From: Paragorgia papillata
Lineage: Eukaryota; Cnidaria; Anthozoa; Scleralcyonacea; Coralliidae
Assembly (NCBI GenBank): GCA_035771165.1
Contig: JAWNZC010000100.1
Location: forward strand, 3,367,501-3,431,500
DNA: 64,000 nucleotides
Direction of reading: 5' to 3'
The position numbers were made by a program, and so were the translations under genes. This document shows positions 1 to 10,543 of this stretch, piece by piece (the stretch's first letter is position 1; every line of letters starts with the position of its first letter). The notes beneath the pieces were generated by a model, which was not told the DNA's origin, did no database searches, and worked only from the letters and a program-made list of their open reading frames with translations.

Positions 1-483
1 CTTCCTTCCTTCCTTCCTTCCTTCCTTCCTTCCTTCCTTCCTTCCTTCCTTCCTTCCTTCCTTCCTTCCTTCCGTCCTTCATCCCGTTCTCCCTCCCTCC
101 CTCCCTCCCTTCCTCCCTCCCTCCCTCCCTCCCTCCCTCCCTCCCTCCCTCCCTCCCTCCCTCCCTCCCTCCCTCCCTCCCTCCCTCCCTCCCTCCCTCC
201 CTCCCTCCCTCCCTCCCTCCCTCCTTCCCTCCCTCCCTCCCTCCCTCCCTCCCTCCCTCCCTCCCTCCCTCCCTCCCTCCCTCCCTCCCTCCCTCCCTCC
301 CTCCGTCCCTCCCTCCCTCCGTCCCTCCCTCCCTCTCTCCCTTCCCTCCTCCCTCCCTCCCTCCCTCCCTCCCTCCCTCCCTCCCTCCCTCCCTCCCTCC
401 CTCCGTCCCTCCCTCCCTCCCTCCCTCCCTACCTCCCTCCCTCCCTCCCTCCCTCCCTCTCTCCCTCCCTTCCTTCCTTCCTT
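1..483. repeat. (CTTC)n then (CCCT)n microsatellite
   Basis: The first ~73 bases are pure CTTC repeats. From about 90 to 478 the unit changes to CCCT/CTCC with scattered substitutions (G in place of C, a few T). It is strongly strand-asymmetric: the plus strand is all pyrimidine. No coding content is seen. Confidence 0.97.
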
Positions 484-758
484 ACCGAAACCCAGGCAAT
501 TCCTTTTTATTATCTTTCTTCTAGCTTAGGGATGCATATGGATCTCAATAGAATGTTAGTGAAAGCAGAATCACTTTTCCTGAGTTATTGTCGTAATTCC
601 GTAACGGATTGCTTCCAAGTTGTTGAACTGGAGAAGTAGACTTACTCTGGACTACATACACAAAGGACAAAGGTGCTCTAATATAGTCTATTTAATGTAC
701 ATTATTTTATAAATGTAAAATTATTAAATTTTTGGACCAAAAACAACTGTTGCCAGCC
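484..758. other. Unique-looking AT-rich spacer
   Basis: I see no gene, RNA or repeat structure here. The short open frame at 707-892 on the minus strand is only the reading of the foldback element that follows. Confidence 0.5.
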
Positions 759-860
759 AGGCGAAGTCTAGCCTGCGTAGCAGGCGTTACACGTGGCCGT
801 TTGGGAGACTGGGCTTCCTTAAGCCCGCAGAAACGCCCGCTACGCAGGCTAGGCGAAGTC
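759..860. mobile_element. 82-bp MITE with 10-bp target duplication (Mutator-like?)
   Basis: An 82-bp body (769-850) has near-perfect inverted ends (AGCCTGCGTAGCAGGCG at the left, its complement with one extra base at the right). It is flanked by an identical 10-bp direct repeat, AGGCGAAGTC, at 759-768 and 851-860. A 9-10 bp duplication with long inverted ends suits Mutator-type transposition. The superfamily is inference from duplication length only. Confidence 0.7.
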
Positions 861-960
861 GTAACAGAGGTTTCACTTTCATATACGTTCATAAAGTAAA
901 AGAACGCAGAAAATTGGTCTGAACCGCAGACAGGAATGGAACTTAAGGTTAATTAATATA

Positions 961-998
961 TCTTATTAGATGTTTTGGTGTGTAGTATCGCTGTATAC

Positions 999-1030
<32 letters not shown>

Positions 1031-1103
1031 GCAGGGCGAGTCAAAAACACAAACAACGAGTAAAAATATACAGCGATACTACACACCAAAATATCTTATA
1101 AGA
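961..1103. mobile_element. Foldback element (~50-bp arms)
   Basis: Inverted arms at about 961-1009 and 1053-1103 share TTTTGGTGTGTAGTATCGC and its complement. The centre carries a second small palindrome, TTGACGAGCCC-GCAG-GGCGAGTCAA. It would form a long hairpin. No coding capacity, so a non-autonomous foldback/MITE is the simplest reading. Confidence 0.7.
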
Positions 1104-1251
1104 GATTTATTATACAGCTGCTCTGATCAACAAATTTTTATGGAAAAAGAAAACTCTAAAATGGGCAGAGAAGTAGCGTGACTTGCACCAGGACAAAATA
1201 ATAAGCATACACGAAGTAGGCTCCCGTGTGATAAATTTGATTGACTAACAA

Positions 1252-1326
1252 TCCAAATAACCAGTGCAAATAACTAACTATCCAAATATCGCTGTATATT
1301 TGCACTCATTTTTAGCGTTATTTGGA
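1252..1326. repeat. Short inverted repeat
   Basis: TCCAAATAAC at 1252 is repeated in reverse complement at 1317-1326, and AGTGCAAATA is mirrored by TATTTGCACT inside it. It is probably a decayed foldback element, and shares the word TATCGCTGTATA with the element at 961-1103. Confidence 0.5.
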
Positions 1327-2020
1327 CAGTTTTTAATGCAGTTGTATAATAAAACACATTATCGAACGGCTTTATACGGAGAATTGGTGGCGGTGGTTAG
1401 CGCCTGTGTCTTTTACCTCTGCGAAGAGTGTTTCCAGTTTGGCTTTAAATACATACATTAAGACAATAGGCTGGGTAACCGCAATAGCTAGTGCCAATAG
1501 GAGAATTTCAAGGTATTGCGCACGCATCGTTTTGGAAAGAAATTGGCGGGCTCCTGGCGGGCTCCCCACAAAGTAAGCAATGGCAAACAGACTTGTTAAA
1601 CATCCAGAAACTGTATCTATACCTTGTTGATTTTAAATAGTTTGTTTACTTTGAGTGGAGCTTGCCAGTTTTTTTGAGAAATGATGCGCGCGCAACACCC
1701 TGAAACTCGCCTATTACTGCGCCCCCCAAATAAGTACGATTTAACAGTTACTTCAAAAATACATAACGATCGATATACAACATTAAATACATTAAATTTA
1801 CTACGATATCTACTAAAAGCAACACGATAGTGGGTTCACAAGGCTTAGAGCTGTGCTGCATTTTAAACATATGCTTTTCCATGTTCGTGGGTTGCCTACG
1901 TCATATGTGTTGTTAAGTGCGCTGATGTAGTAGTTGAATAGTAACTTCTTGAAGTTTGAGAGTGTGATGGTTTTTTGTTGTAATAGGTTTTGGTACTATA
2001 TTCCATGACTCTACCAAATA
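1327..2020. other. No recognisable gene
   Basis: About 700 bases without a convincing coding region, RNA or repeat. A small direct duplication GGCGGGCTCC lies at 1544-1565. Confidence 0.5.
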
Positions 2021-2952
2021 CCACATGTTTTCTCTGGGTACTTCGGTTTCCTCCTCTAGTAACACTGGATCAATGAGGGATGATCCTTACTGGACCTCTA
2101 GAGAGAACAGTTTAGGTATGACTGATAGAGTTATCCAATATAAATAAAGTTAGTTTAGTTTACTCTGGTTTCCTTCTGTAGTAACACTGGACCAATGAGC
2201 GATGATCCTTACTGGACCTCTAGAGAGAACAGTTTAGATATGACTGATAGAGTTATCCAGTATAAATAAAGTTAGTTTTGTTTACTCCGGTTTCCTCCTC
2301 TAGTAACACTGGATCAATGAGGGATGATCCTTACTGGACCTCCAGAGAGAACAGTTTAGATATGACTGATAGAGTTATCCAGTATAAATAAAGTTAGTTT
2401 AGTTTACTCTGGTTTTCTTCTGTAGTAACACTGGATCAATGAGCGATGATCCTTACTGGACCTCTAGAGAGAACAGTTTAGATATGACTGATAGAGTTAT
2501 CCAGTATAAATAAAGTAAGTTTAGTTTCCTCTGGTTTCCTTCTGTAGTAACACTGGATCAATGAGGGATGATCCTTACTGGACCTCTAGAGAGAACAGTT
2601 TAGATATGACTGATAGAGTTATCCAGTATAAATAAAGTTAGTTTTGTTTACTCCGGTTTCCTCCTCTAGTAACACTGGATCAATGAGGGATGATCCTTAC
2701 TGGACCTCCAGAGAGAACAGTTTAGATATGACTGATAGAGTTATCCAGTATAAATAAAGTTAGTTTAGTTTACTCTGGTTTTCTTCTGTAGTAACACTGG
2801 ATCAATGAGCGATGATCCTTACTGGACCTCTAGAGAGAACAGTTTAGATATGACTGATAGAGTTTTCCAGTATAAATAAAGTAAGTTTAGTTTCCTCTGG
2901 TTTCCTTCTGTAGTAACACTGGATCAATGAGGGATGATCCTTACTGGACCTC
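2021..2952. repeat. 122-bp satellite, first block
   Basis: About eight tandem copies of a 122-bp unit. The word AACACTGG recurs at 2061, 2183, 2305 and 2427 and onward at exactly 122-bp steps. Variants (GGGATG/GCGATG, CCTCTAG/CCTCCAG, TTTGTTTACTCCGG) recur every third copy, so the array has a 366-bp higher-order period. Each unit ends with TATAAATAAAG. The array is interrupted at 2953 by an inserted element and resumes at 5434. Confidence 0.9.
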
Positions 2953-5440
2953 TAGAGAGAACAACCTCGTACCCAGGGTCTTATCTCCGCTCCCCCGCCC
3001 CCGCCCACTGCTGCGAAAAGACCACGATCGGAAATTGCGGCTGTCGACTGGGACCCAATCCAGGTTGACCTGGATTAGCTACGCATGCGTAGAACGAATA
3101 TCTTGCGTGTAAACGTCATCAGTACACGTGAGACCAAGCGAGGCTGACGCGAGATGAATAAGGAGCGAAGGAGCGTTATGGTGTGGGTTCATACGATAAA
3201 ATTAGGAAGATAAAGGAAAATAATGGATCTGTTGAAGAGGATACTAGGGATATTGTAGGATATGAAGCATTTCCTGAGCTTGAAATCAAATATGGCGGAA
3301 AAATTAGACGAAGAACAATGTGCGATCTAGTATCGTAAACTTCCATGTAAAATGACTAAAATCTGTTGTTTGTTGGCCGTTTACTACCCCCAAAGAAGTC
3401 GAATTGTGTTTTTTTTTGGCAGATGTGTGTACCCAATTGACCTTTAAAACGGATTTAAAGTTCGAATCAGTCGTGGAAAGTATGCTTGACGACTGAGGAA
3501 GTGACGAGTTGACCGATAAAAACAAACCCAATCAACTATGGAGGGTAAATAGATATCTCAACTATCAGATAACTTTGATTGATTTTTCTTTGTCTTGATT
3601 TTGTTTTTGGCTATATATGGACAGTTAACTTCTTATTGTTTTGCGTGTGTGTGTAAGTCGGCCGACAACTGACGTGAGCCAGCACGCACGTGGCCTGCGA
3701 ACTGCCCCATGAAAGTGGCTGATTTTCTATGCAATAGACCTTATTCAAAAATGGCCGCCGAATTAAATTTTTTTTATATACATATAAATTAGCCTTATGA
3801 ACTCGTTTTCATGTGTGAAATTCAAAATAATTTTTACTTTAAAACGAGGTCATAAGGGCTAATTTATATGCACATAAAATAATTATAATTCGGCGGCCAT
3901 TTTTGAATAAGGTCTATTCTCGATCGTGCCCTGGTTGGAGCTGGTCACGTGTTTCGAGGACAAAAATATAACTTACTGGGGGGTGGGTTGTTTAGAAACG
4001 TGGCTAAACTGAATCACACAAAGACCCGCTCACCTTGAAATAGTAAAATAAATCTCTTCAGTTGATTAGCGCTTAGGGTTTTGTTCGTCGAAGTCTGCCC
4101 GAATACACATACACCGTCTATTTTTCGTTAGCCGTTTTGTGTGATTTGTCATTTGTGTCCCGCCGCTTCGCCTTTGTTGTTTTTAATATTGTGCCAAATG
4201 TCAATGTTTTCAAGCGTTTCGTTACGCGTTGTTTGTACGAAATGTTTGCCTAGAAAACAAAGAGCAGACAGTATCAGTAAACTCTGAAGGAATACAGGAG
4301 CAAAGTAATATTTAAAGGTAATACAAATGTGCCGGAGCTGTTTATAGAGTCTCAAGAACGATGTTGACTGAAGCGAAGTATAAACATATTATTTTATTAA
4401 AATATACTATTTGGACGGTGGTCATGCAATAATTTGCATCTTTCAAAATTTAACGCTTATAACGAAGTATTTTCCATAATTTAGGAAACATAGAACGGGT
4501 TAGGTAACATTCGCGTTGGTTGAGTGGTAAGTTTTGTTTGTAATACAGTGACAAGAAAAACATTGAACAAGCAACAACGTTCGGCGAGCGATATAATAAT
4601 ACTGTAAAATGTTAACATGAGTAAGTAAAACGCGATACTGAATACTGATAGACAACTTTGATGAAACTGAGGCTAACAAATAACAGTTGATAACACGAAC
4701 TTGTGGCTCCTTTTATGATGAATGTTGTTAAAAGGTTAGCGTTTTAAAAATCAGCAATACAATTGAAGTATAAGTGCCTACTTTATACACCTGCCGCTGC
4801 ACGAAACGGCACGAAACTGTTGCATTGATGCGATTTAGAAATCAATTTAAAGAAATAGTAAAGGTAATGAACTAACCTCTTGGAATTTCTAAAGGACAGA
4901 ATAACAAAGCGTTGTTGACAACTGCAAGCCCAAGGTGTTGAATCTCAGCGAGCGTTGGCCAGTTGCAAGAGATGCAGTGCGATAATTTCCACACTTTCTT
5001 TCGAATGGAGGATCAAACGATTGTTAACCAAATTAATAATTTAGCATAGTCTTGATAGTGAGGAAATTTAAACCCGCTTACTGTAAAATTTAAAACTCTC
5101 TGTTCCCTCTTCAGGCGGCTATTAATAATAATATCACATCACTGATGACTGTAGAAATCCATTCGAAGAATAGACTCTGGTCGTCGGATTGAACGACGGA
5201 AGACTTTCGGTCGAAGTTCAGAATTGTTCCTTCACTAATACCATATTGTTCTCCATGGAGTGTTTAATTTTCGCAAATATGAGCTTTCCTCGATATTTTA
5301 TTCTTGCACCCAAGGTACTGCGACAAATTTTCAAAGTAACCACCCGACCCTGACAAGAAAAGTTTGTTATCTCCCATATTCTGGGAGACACGTGGGTGGG
5401 GGAGCGGAGATAAGACCCTGGGTACGAGGTTGTAGAGAGA
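2953..5440. mobile_element. 2.47-kb TIR element inserted in the satellite
   Basis: The body (about 2961-5433) begins ACAACCTCGTACCCAGGGTC and ends with its exact reverse complement. The match runs about 28 bp perfectly and about 41 bp with mismatches. AGAGAGA (7 bp, 8-9 bp with one mismatch) is present on both sides and belongs to the satellite unit, so the element landed in a satellite copy. No transposase frame is visible, so it is presumably non-autonomous. Duplication length is ambiguous because the target is AG-rich, so I do not assign a superfamily. A second element (3733-3918) is nested within. Confidence 0.8.
3733..3918. mobile_element. 186-bp foldback MITE
   Basis: Begins AATAGACCTTATTCAAAAAT and ends with the reverse complement. 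The arms extend through GGCCGCCGAATT and an AAATTAGCCTTATGA segment, giving arms of about 70 bp. The terminal TA on each side may be a TA target. It is nested inside the 2.47-kb element. Confidence 0.75.
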
Positions 5441-5806
5441 CCAGTTTAGATATGACTCATAGAGTTATCCAGTATAAATAAAGTTAGTTTAGTTTACTCT
5501 GGTTTCTTTCTGTAGTAACACTGGATCAGTGAAGGATTGTCCTTACTGGACCTCTAGAGAGAATAGTTTAGATATGACTGATAGAGTTATCCAGTATAAA
5601 TAAAGTTAGTTTAGTTTACTCTGGTTTCCTTCTGTAGTAACACTGGATCAATGAAGGATGGTTCTTACTGGACCTCTAGAGAGAACAGTTTAGATATGAC
5701 TGATAGACTTAGCCAGTATAAATAAAGTTTGTTTAGTTTACTCCGGTTTCCTTCTGTAGTAACACTGGATCAATGAAGGATGGTTCTTACTGGACCTCTA
5801 GAGAGC
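5434..5806. repeat. 122-bp satellite, second block
   Basis: About three more copies of the 122-bp unit seen at 2021-2952, in the same orientation and in continuing register after the inserted element. Some variants here are private (GAAGGATGGTTC instead of GAGGGATGATCC). The array ends inside a unit at about 5806. Confidence 0.88.
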
Positions 5807-5977
5807 AAGCCCAACCGCCAAAAGGAAATGGCTTTTTCAAGTGATAAAGAATTTTGGCACTCGTTTTCGGACATGACGAATTTTGACTACCAATATGGCC
5901 GCTACATTATCGATTTTTTAGTTGCCAGTAGTTCGCTTAACTATCGATACTGTACTTTGATATCACAATTTGAAACG

Positions 5978-6215
5978 GTTAGATTATCTCACTGGTCATT
6001 AGAAGGTTACAGGTTGTACACATATGTAACCTTCACTCACCATCTGAGTTCTTGTAGCTCAATGGTTAGAGTGTCTCACTGGTCATCAGGTTACAGGTTG
6101 TACACATATGTAACCTTCACTTACCATCTGAGTTCTTGTAGCTCAATGGTTAGAGTGTCTCACTGGTCATCAGAAGGTTACGGTACACATCTGCAACCTT
6201 CACTTATAACAAGTA
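5978..6215 (+). repeat. 85-87 bp tandem repeat with tRNA A-box-like motif
   Basis: Three tandem copies start at about 5978, 6065 and 6149 (GTTAGAxTxTCTCACTGGTCAT). Each contains TTGTAGCTCAATGGTTAGAG, which resembles the D-arm/A-box of a tRNA. No matching B box or clover-leaf could be drawn, so this is a tRNA-related tandem repeat or SINE remnant rather than a tRNA gene. Confidence 0.65.
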
Positions 6216-6249
6216 AATTCAATACATATATAGAGAGCTATACAAATGT

Positions 6250-6255
6250 TTTATT
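6250..6255 (-). terminator. Polyadenylation signal AATAAA for the PH-domain gene
   Basis: TTTATT on the plus strand reads AATAAA on the minus strand, about 50 bases past the stop codon of the PH-domain gene. Position and sequence fit a cleavage/polyadenylation signal. Confidence 0.5.
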
Positions 6256-6304
6256 TAAATGCGATTAATGTACAAATTTCTTTTTGCCTCTCAACTATAT
6301 ACAC

Positions 6305-7168
6305 TTATTTGGCCGAATGTCTTGATAGTATTTTCGAAAAAAGGCCAGTCTTCGTGTCACGGTCTTTTTTGGAAGGGCGTAGTCTGGCTGAATCTCGATG
6401 CTCAAGACGAGAAGTCTGAAATTCTTTCTCTTGACAATCTGATTCCCAAGCCGAAGGAAAACGAGACACGACATTTAGGTCTGTTTCTGATTTCCGTTTT
6501 CTTCCTAATTCTTGCGATAGTCTTGCTTCATGAAGGCGAGGGTTGTCTATAGAAGTTTTTCTAATCGTGTCGACATTATTTGTGCAATCATGCAAAGCCG
6601 CGCCACACGACCTTGCTCTCCGTAAACTCTCCCCACGATTCCCTTTTCTGCGTTTTCTGCGAAAACTCTGTCTTCCCAATCTGGATTTTTTGCTGTGGGA
6701 GACCGAGTAAGTCTGTGTGCTTGGCTCGTTGGTTGCTTCAGGAAGATTAGAACTACCCCGTGGCGAAACAAGGGATTCCGAGTAGGCCGTCATTGTCGCC
6801 AGCACCCATTCATCTCGCTCTTCCTCTCGACTAAAAGCCATCAAAAAGCTCATAGATGCTTTATTTGTGATCTTCATACATGACAGGGTAGTACAACTGT
6901 TCAGTTCAATCTGATCTAGCTTAATAGACGTAAGCTGATCGAATGGCACGAAGCTTAACGGCGCTGAGTCGTTATCTGGCTTGCCTTCAAACGAAATCAA
7001 ACCACTTGACGTTAGAACGAAGTATTTCATTTTCGGGCTCTTGAACACACCACGATAAAATCTGATAATATAACCTTGCTTTATAGCCCTCTGTTTCCAA
7101 CAGCCTACATCACTATACTCGTAATCCATAGTCTTGACTATATGGCTGGGCTGTATCGCTACACCCAA
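6305..7168 (-). CDS. PH-domain protein, single exon
   Basis: An uninterrupted 287-residue frame. Residues ~29-130 look like a pleckstrin-homology domain: a basic strand KQGYIIRFYRGVFKSPKMKY, strands with FVLTSSGLISFEG, then SCMKITNK and SFLMAFSREEERDEW, with the near-invariant Trp of the C-terminal helix in DEWVLATM. PH domains bind phosphoinositides or proteins and bring the protein to membranes. The remainder (~140-287) is Ser/Arg/Lys-rich and probably disordered, with RRKRRKGNRGESLRRARS as a possible nuclear or membrane-binding basic patch. A second Met at residue 14 could be the start. The lack of introns suggests a retrocopy or a naturally single-exon gene. The frame is intact and a polyA signal follows, so I treat it as a real gene of unknown specific role. 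Confidence 0.75.
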   Translation of the reverse strand: MGVAIQPSHIVKTMDYEYSDVGCWKQRAIKQGYIIRFYRGVFKSPKMKYFVLTSSGLISFEGKPDNDSAPLSFVPFDQLTSIKLDQIELNSCTTLSCMKITNKASMSFLMAFSREEERDEWVLATMTAYSESLVSPRGSSNLPEATNEPSTQTYSVSHSKKSRLGRQSFRRKRRKGNRGESLRRARSCGAALHDCTNNVDTIRKTSIDNPRLHEARLSQELGRKRKSETDLNVVSRFPSAWESDCQEKEFQTSRLEHRDSARLRPSKKDRDTKTGLFSKILSRHSAK

Positions 7169-7492
7169 CTGCCAGGATTAAGAGCCAGTCGTGAGTAAGG
7201 TCTCGTTTGTCTTCGATTTTTTAGTGCATCGAATGAATTATTGATAACATTATTCCATGTATAAGGTTAGTTAAGATGTTAACACTTCATTTTTCAAGGA
7301 CCTCGTGTTTCCTCTTCGGAAATACAAACGACAAGGCGCCAAATATTTTCACGCTCTTACTAAAAACAGAATCTAAACTTCATCGACGTTTATTAAAATT
7401 GTCTATTTTGAAGTAACTGAAACGGATAAGATACTAATATTTATTTATTACCATTATCTATTTGGGTGTTGTGTTTTGAAGTGTACATGTAT
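7169..7492. other. Upstream region of the PH-domain gene
   Basis: AT-rich spacer. It should contain the promoter of the minus-strand PH gene, but no clear TATA or initiator stands out. Confidence 0.4.
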
Positions 7493-7989
7493 TTAAAGGG
7501 CTTATGCAGCGAAAAATAAGTTCCGGAGAGACTCTTATTTCAAAGAACTTTTCAAGTTATAAAGATTGACGTTTGCAGCTCTTCCGTATCTCACTTCGTT
7601 CTTTAGGTATTGAGATTTGTTTTATATATAATAACATCACTCAGACGTCACACTGTATAATGACTTGTTGGAAAATCTTGAATATCAATTCGAGATTATT
7701 TAACGAAATCACTTTTAACTGTGCATGTGCTTCTGTGTATCGCAGGACACTATACATGAAAAGGCTCAAGTGATTTTCTTGAATTATTGCAAGAATAGAC
7801 ATGATTTTCCAACAAGTCATTATACAGTGTGACGTCTAAGTGATGTTATTTGCATTTCACGCAAATCTCAATATCTACAGAACGAAGTGAGATATGGAAG
7901 AGCTGCAAACGTCAATCTTTATAATTTCAAAAGTTCTTTGCAATAAGAGAGTCTCTCCCGAACTTATTTTTCGCTGCATAACCCTTTAA
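7493..7989. mobile_element. 497-bp foldback MITE flanked by TTAA
   Basis: TTAA at 7493 and at 7986 flank inverted arms of ~180 bp (left AGGGCTTATGCAGCGAAAAA, right its near-complement). Internal arm words such as GATTGACGTTTGCAGCTCTT and TGACTTGTTGGAAAATC are also mirrored. TTAA targets are typical of piggyBac-type transposition. It has no coding capacity. Confidence 0.75.
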
Positions 7990-8735
7990 GAAATGCGAAT
8001 AACCACATTTTAATTGGTTTAAACAGATCTGTATTTTCAAGGTGAGTCGATCTAAAGTAATCGAAGTTGATGAAGGAAAATTTCGAGTGTAGAATACATA
8101 CAGGAGGTGGACAAATAAAGTGGCCATCGTTGACAGTATGATTAATGTGCATTGTATAACTTTTATTAGAGTACAGAACAATATGTAAAGTTATATATTT
8201 TTAAAATGCATGCGTCAAGATCTGCTCAAGTATTATATCGAATTCTAGATAATTAAGTAGAATTAATTTAAATTAATTTAAATTACCTAGTCTATACAGT
8301 TCAATCGAGTGAAATACCAAATATTAATTGTAATGAACTAAATTTAATCGTAATATTTCTTCGATTTCTATTAAATACTGATTAATGAAATATATAAATT
8401 AAATATAAATAATATAATAAATATATGAAATAATAAATATTTATTTCTTTAAAATTTTTTAATGAATTATTAATAATTTCTAAACAGCTTTGCTTTGTCA
8501 TAAACTAAATTAAACGACAAAATCTTGTCGAAAAATTGAGAGTTGTTAAAAAATATAAGCTTCTAAAATTTTAAAAGTTTACTTCCAAAGGCGTCTATTT
8601 TATTCCGGGTTTTTTTAAGTTTGAAAATGTTTTGTTCTAATGTATATTTAGCTTGATTTTATATATAAATAGACTCTTAAGTAGATTAATACTTTGCTTT
8701 CAAGTAATAATGGAAAAAACACCCTTTTAAAACTC
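7990..8735. other. Very AT-rich gene-free stretch
   Basis: About 745 bases of mostly A/T with short AATTTAAATTAATTT-type runs at 8260-8290. I see no gene. A word around 8072-8095 (GAAGGAAAATTTCGAGTGTAG) recurs in the palindrome at 55981-56080. Confidence 0.5.
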
Positions 8736-9120
8736 TACTCTACTCTACTCTACTCTGCTCTGCTCTGCTCTGCCCTGCCCTGCCCTGCCCTGCCCTGCCC
8801 TACCCTACCTACCCTACCCCTACCCTACCCTACCCTACCCTACTCTACTCTACTCTACTCTACTCTACTCTACCCAGTACTCCACTAACTCTACCCTACC
8901 CTACCCTACTCTGCCCTACCCTTCTCTACCCTGCCCTACCATAATCTACCCTACCCTACTCTACCCTACCCTACCCTACCCTACCCTACTCTACCCTACC
9001 CTAGCCTACCCTACCCTACTCTATCCTACCCTAGCCTACCCTACCCTACCCTACTCTACCCTACCCTACCCTACCCTATCCCACCCTACCCTACTCTACT
9101 CTACACTACTCTACTCCACT
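8736..9120. repeat. Pentanucleotide array CTCTA / CCCTG / CCCTA
   Basis: A pentamer array drifts from CTACT to CTGCT to CCCTG to CCCTA and back. The CCCTA part is TAGGG on the other strand, one T short of the metazoan telomere hexamer TTAGGG. Irregularity and internal position favour an ordinary microsatellite. Confidence 0.92.
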
Positions 9121-9445
9121 CCTGTATGTATATGTATATAAATATGTTAATCATATGTGAGTGATGCCAACTTTAGTCGAATGGCGTGATTTTTAACGTC
9201 ATAGCTATCACTCAATAGAGCGTCACTGCTCAAGTGTGCTTCATTTCAACGCCATAAGGTCGCCTTGTTGACAAAGAAATAGTTTGCAGCTCAGAATAAA
9301 CAAAGTACTTGAACTTAGAAGTGGCTAAATATATTAATCCCTTCGAGAAGTCACACAAGGTCCCTTGCATATTTGAACACTAGAAATAAACCTGTTTAAA
9401 ATTTTTTAATATTAAACCAATTTTGTTTCGACTATAACGTATACA
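9121..9445. other. No recognisable gene
   Basis: Single-copy-looking AT-rich sequence without a feature I can support. Confidence 0.4.
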
Positions 9446-9617
9446 ACATGTCTGAGAAAGTTGCTCGTCTAGGTTAGAGTAGTCTTGAGAAAGACTGTTT
9501 GTGGTGGTAGTGACTGACGTTTCGACGGCCTCAGCGGCGGTCATCTTCAGAGTCAAGTCCACAAACAGTTTTTCTCAATACTACTCTAACCTAGACGAGC
9601 AACTTTCTCAAACATGT
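9446..9617. repeat. Foldback element with a hammerhead-like loop
   Basis: Arms of ~60 bp at 9446-9506 and 9553-9617 (ACATGTCTGAGAAAGTTGCT and complement) enclose a 45-bp loop. On the minus strand the loop reads CTGAAGATGAC...GTCGAAACGTC. This resembles the CTGANGA...GAAAC core of type I hammerhead ribozymes found in Penelope-like and related retroelements. The core is not canonical (CTGAAGA), so activity is doubtful. Confidence 0.6.
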
Positions 9618-9733
9618 ATAATACTCCTGGGTTCAAACCATTTACTTTATAACGTATACCTTAAAGATTATTTTTAACTTAGTGTACTACTGTGAATAAG
9701 TTTTTTTATATGTTTTTGTGTGTTTTTTTTTAA

Positions 9734-9967
9734 ATCTTTGTCACTTTCTGATAGGGGGATTGTTTAAAGTTATCTTCATCTTCATGCCTTTTTCTTCTGC
9801 TAAAAGGACACGCTAAGACGTGACTCCGTGTTGACGGCGTGTCCCTAGTTTGACGTCATTTCCTGTCATGAATAGTAAACCAACTTTAGCAGAAGTAAAA
9901 GACATCAAGATGAAACTTTAGTTGATGATAATATTAAACAATTTCCATATCAGAAAGTGACAAAGAT
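9734..9967. repeat. 234-bp foldback element
   Basis: ATCTTTGTCACTTTCTGATA at 9734 is mirrored at 9948-9967, and ATTGTTTAA and CTTCTGCTAAA are also mirrored nearer the centre. No coding content, so probably a MITE. Confidence 0.6.
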
Positions 9968-10140
9968 TATAAATATATTTCAAAAACTCGTTAATAATTC
10001 CTGAGGAAAACACAAAGGGAAATCAGGACCGTGACATGTTTCTATATGTGATAGAGACACGCTCGCTATTTTCGATGAACTTTTTCTTCAGACAACTTCA
10101 ATTTTCAAAATTGATTTCTATATGAGTAGCTTTTGAAGCC

Positions 10141-10239
10141 ATTTAAAACATTCGCAGTACGTGTTTTATCAAATCTAAAACACTCGGCTATCGCCTCGTG
10201 ATTTAAATCTGATAAAACACTGCTGCTCATGTTTTAAAT
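10141..10239. repeat. 99-bp foldback
   Basis: ATTTAAAACAT and GTTTTATCAAATCTAAA are mirrored across a centre containing CTCGGCTATCGCCTCG. A related half copy (AAAACATGAACAGCGCTG) lies at 26364, so this is a dispersed family. Confidence 0.55.
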
Positions 10240-10257
10240 AGTACATAAAGCTTCACT

Positions 10258-10441
10258 GTCAGTCAGTCAGTCAGTCAGTCAGTCAGTCAGTCAGTCAGTC
10301 AGTCAGTCAGTCAGTCAGTCAGTCAGTCAGTCAGTCAGTCAGTCAGTCAGTCAGTCAGTCAGTCAGTCAGTCAGTCAGTCAGTCAGTCAGTCAGTCAGTC
10401 AGTCAGTCAGTCAGTCAGTCAGTCAGTCAGTCTGTCTGTCA

Positions 10442-10540
<99 letters not shown>

Positions 10541-10543
10541 AAA
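10258..10543. repeat. (CAGT)n then (CTGT)n microsatellite
   Basis: About 170 bases of CAGT repeats switch at ~10431 to CTGT/TGTC repeats that run straight into the first codons of LINE ORF1. The TGTC unit also bounds every other LINE end up to 17251. Confidence 0.95.

Noticed and set aside
1..483. CRISPR-like periodicity
   Set aside because: Simple tetranucleotide repeats without spacers, in a eukaryotic sequence.
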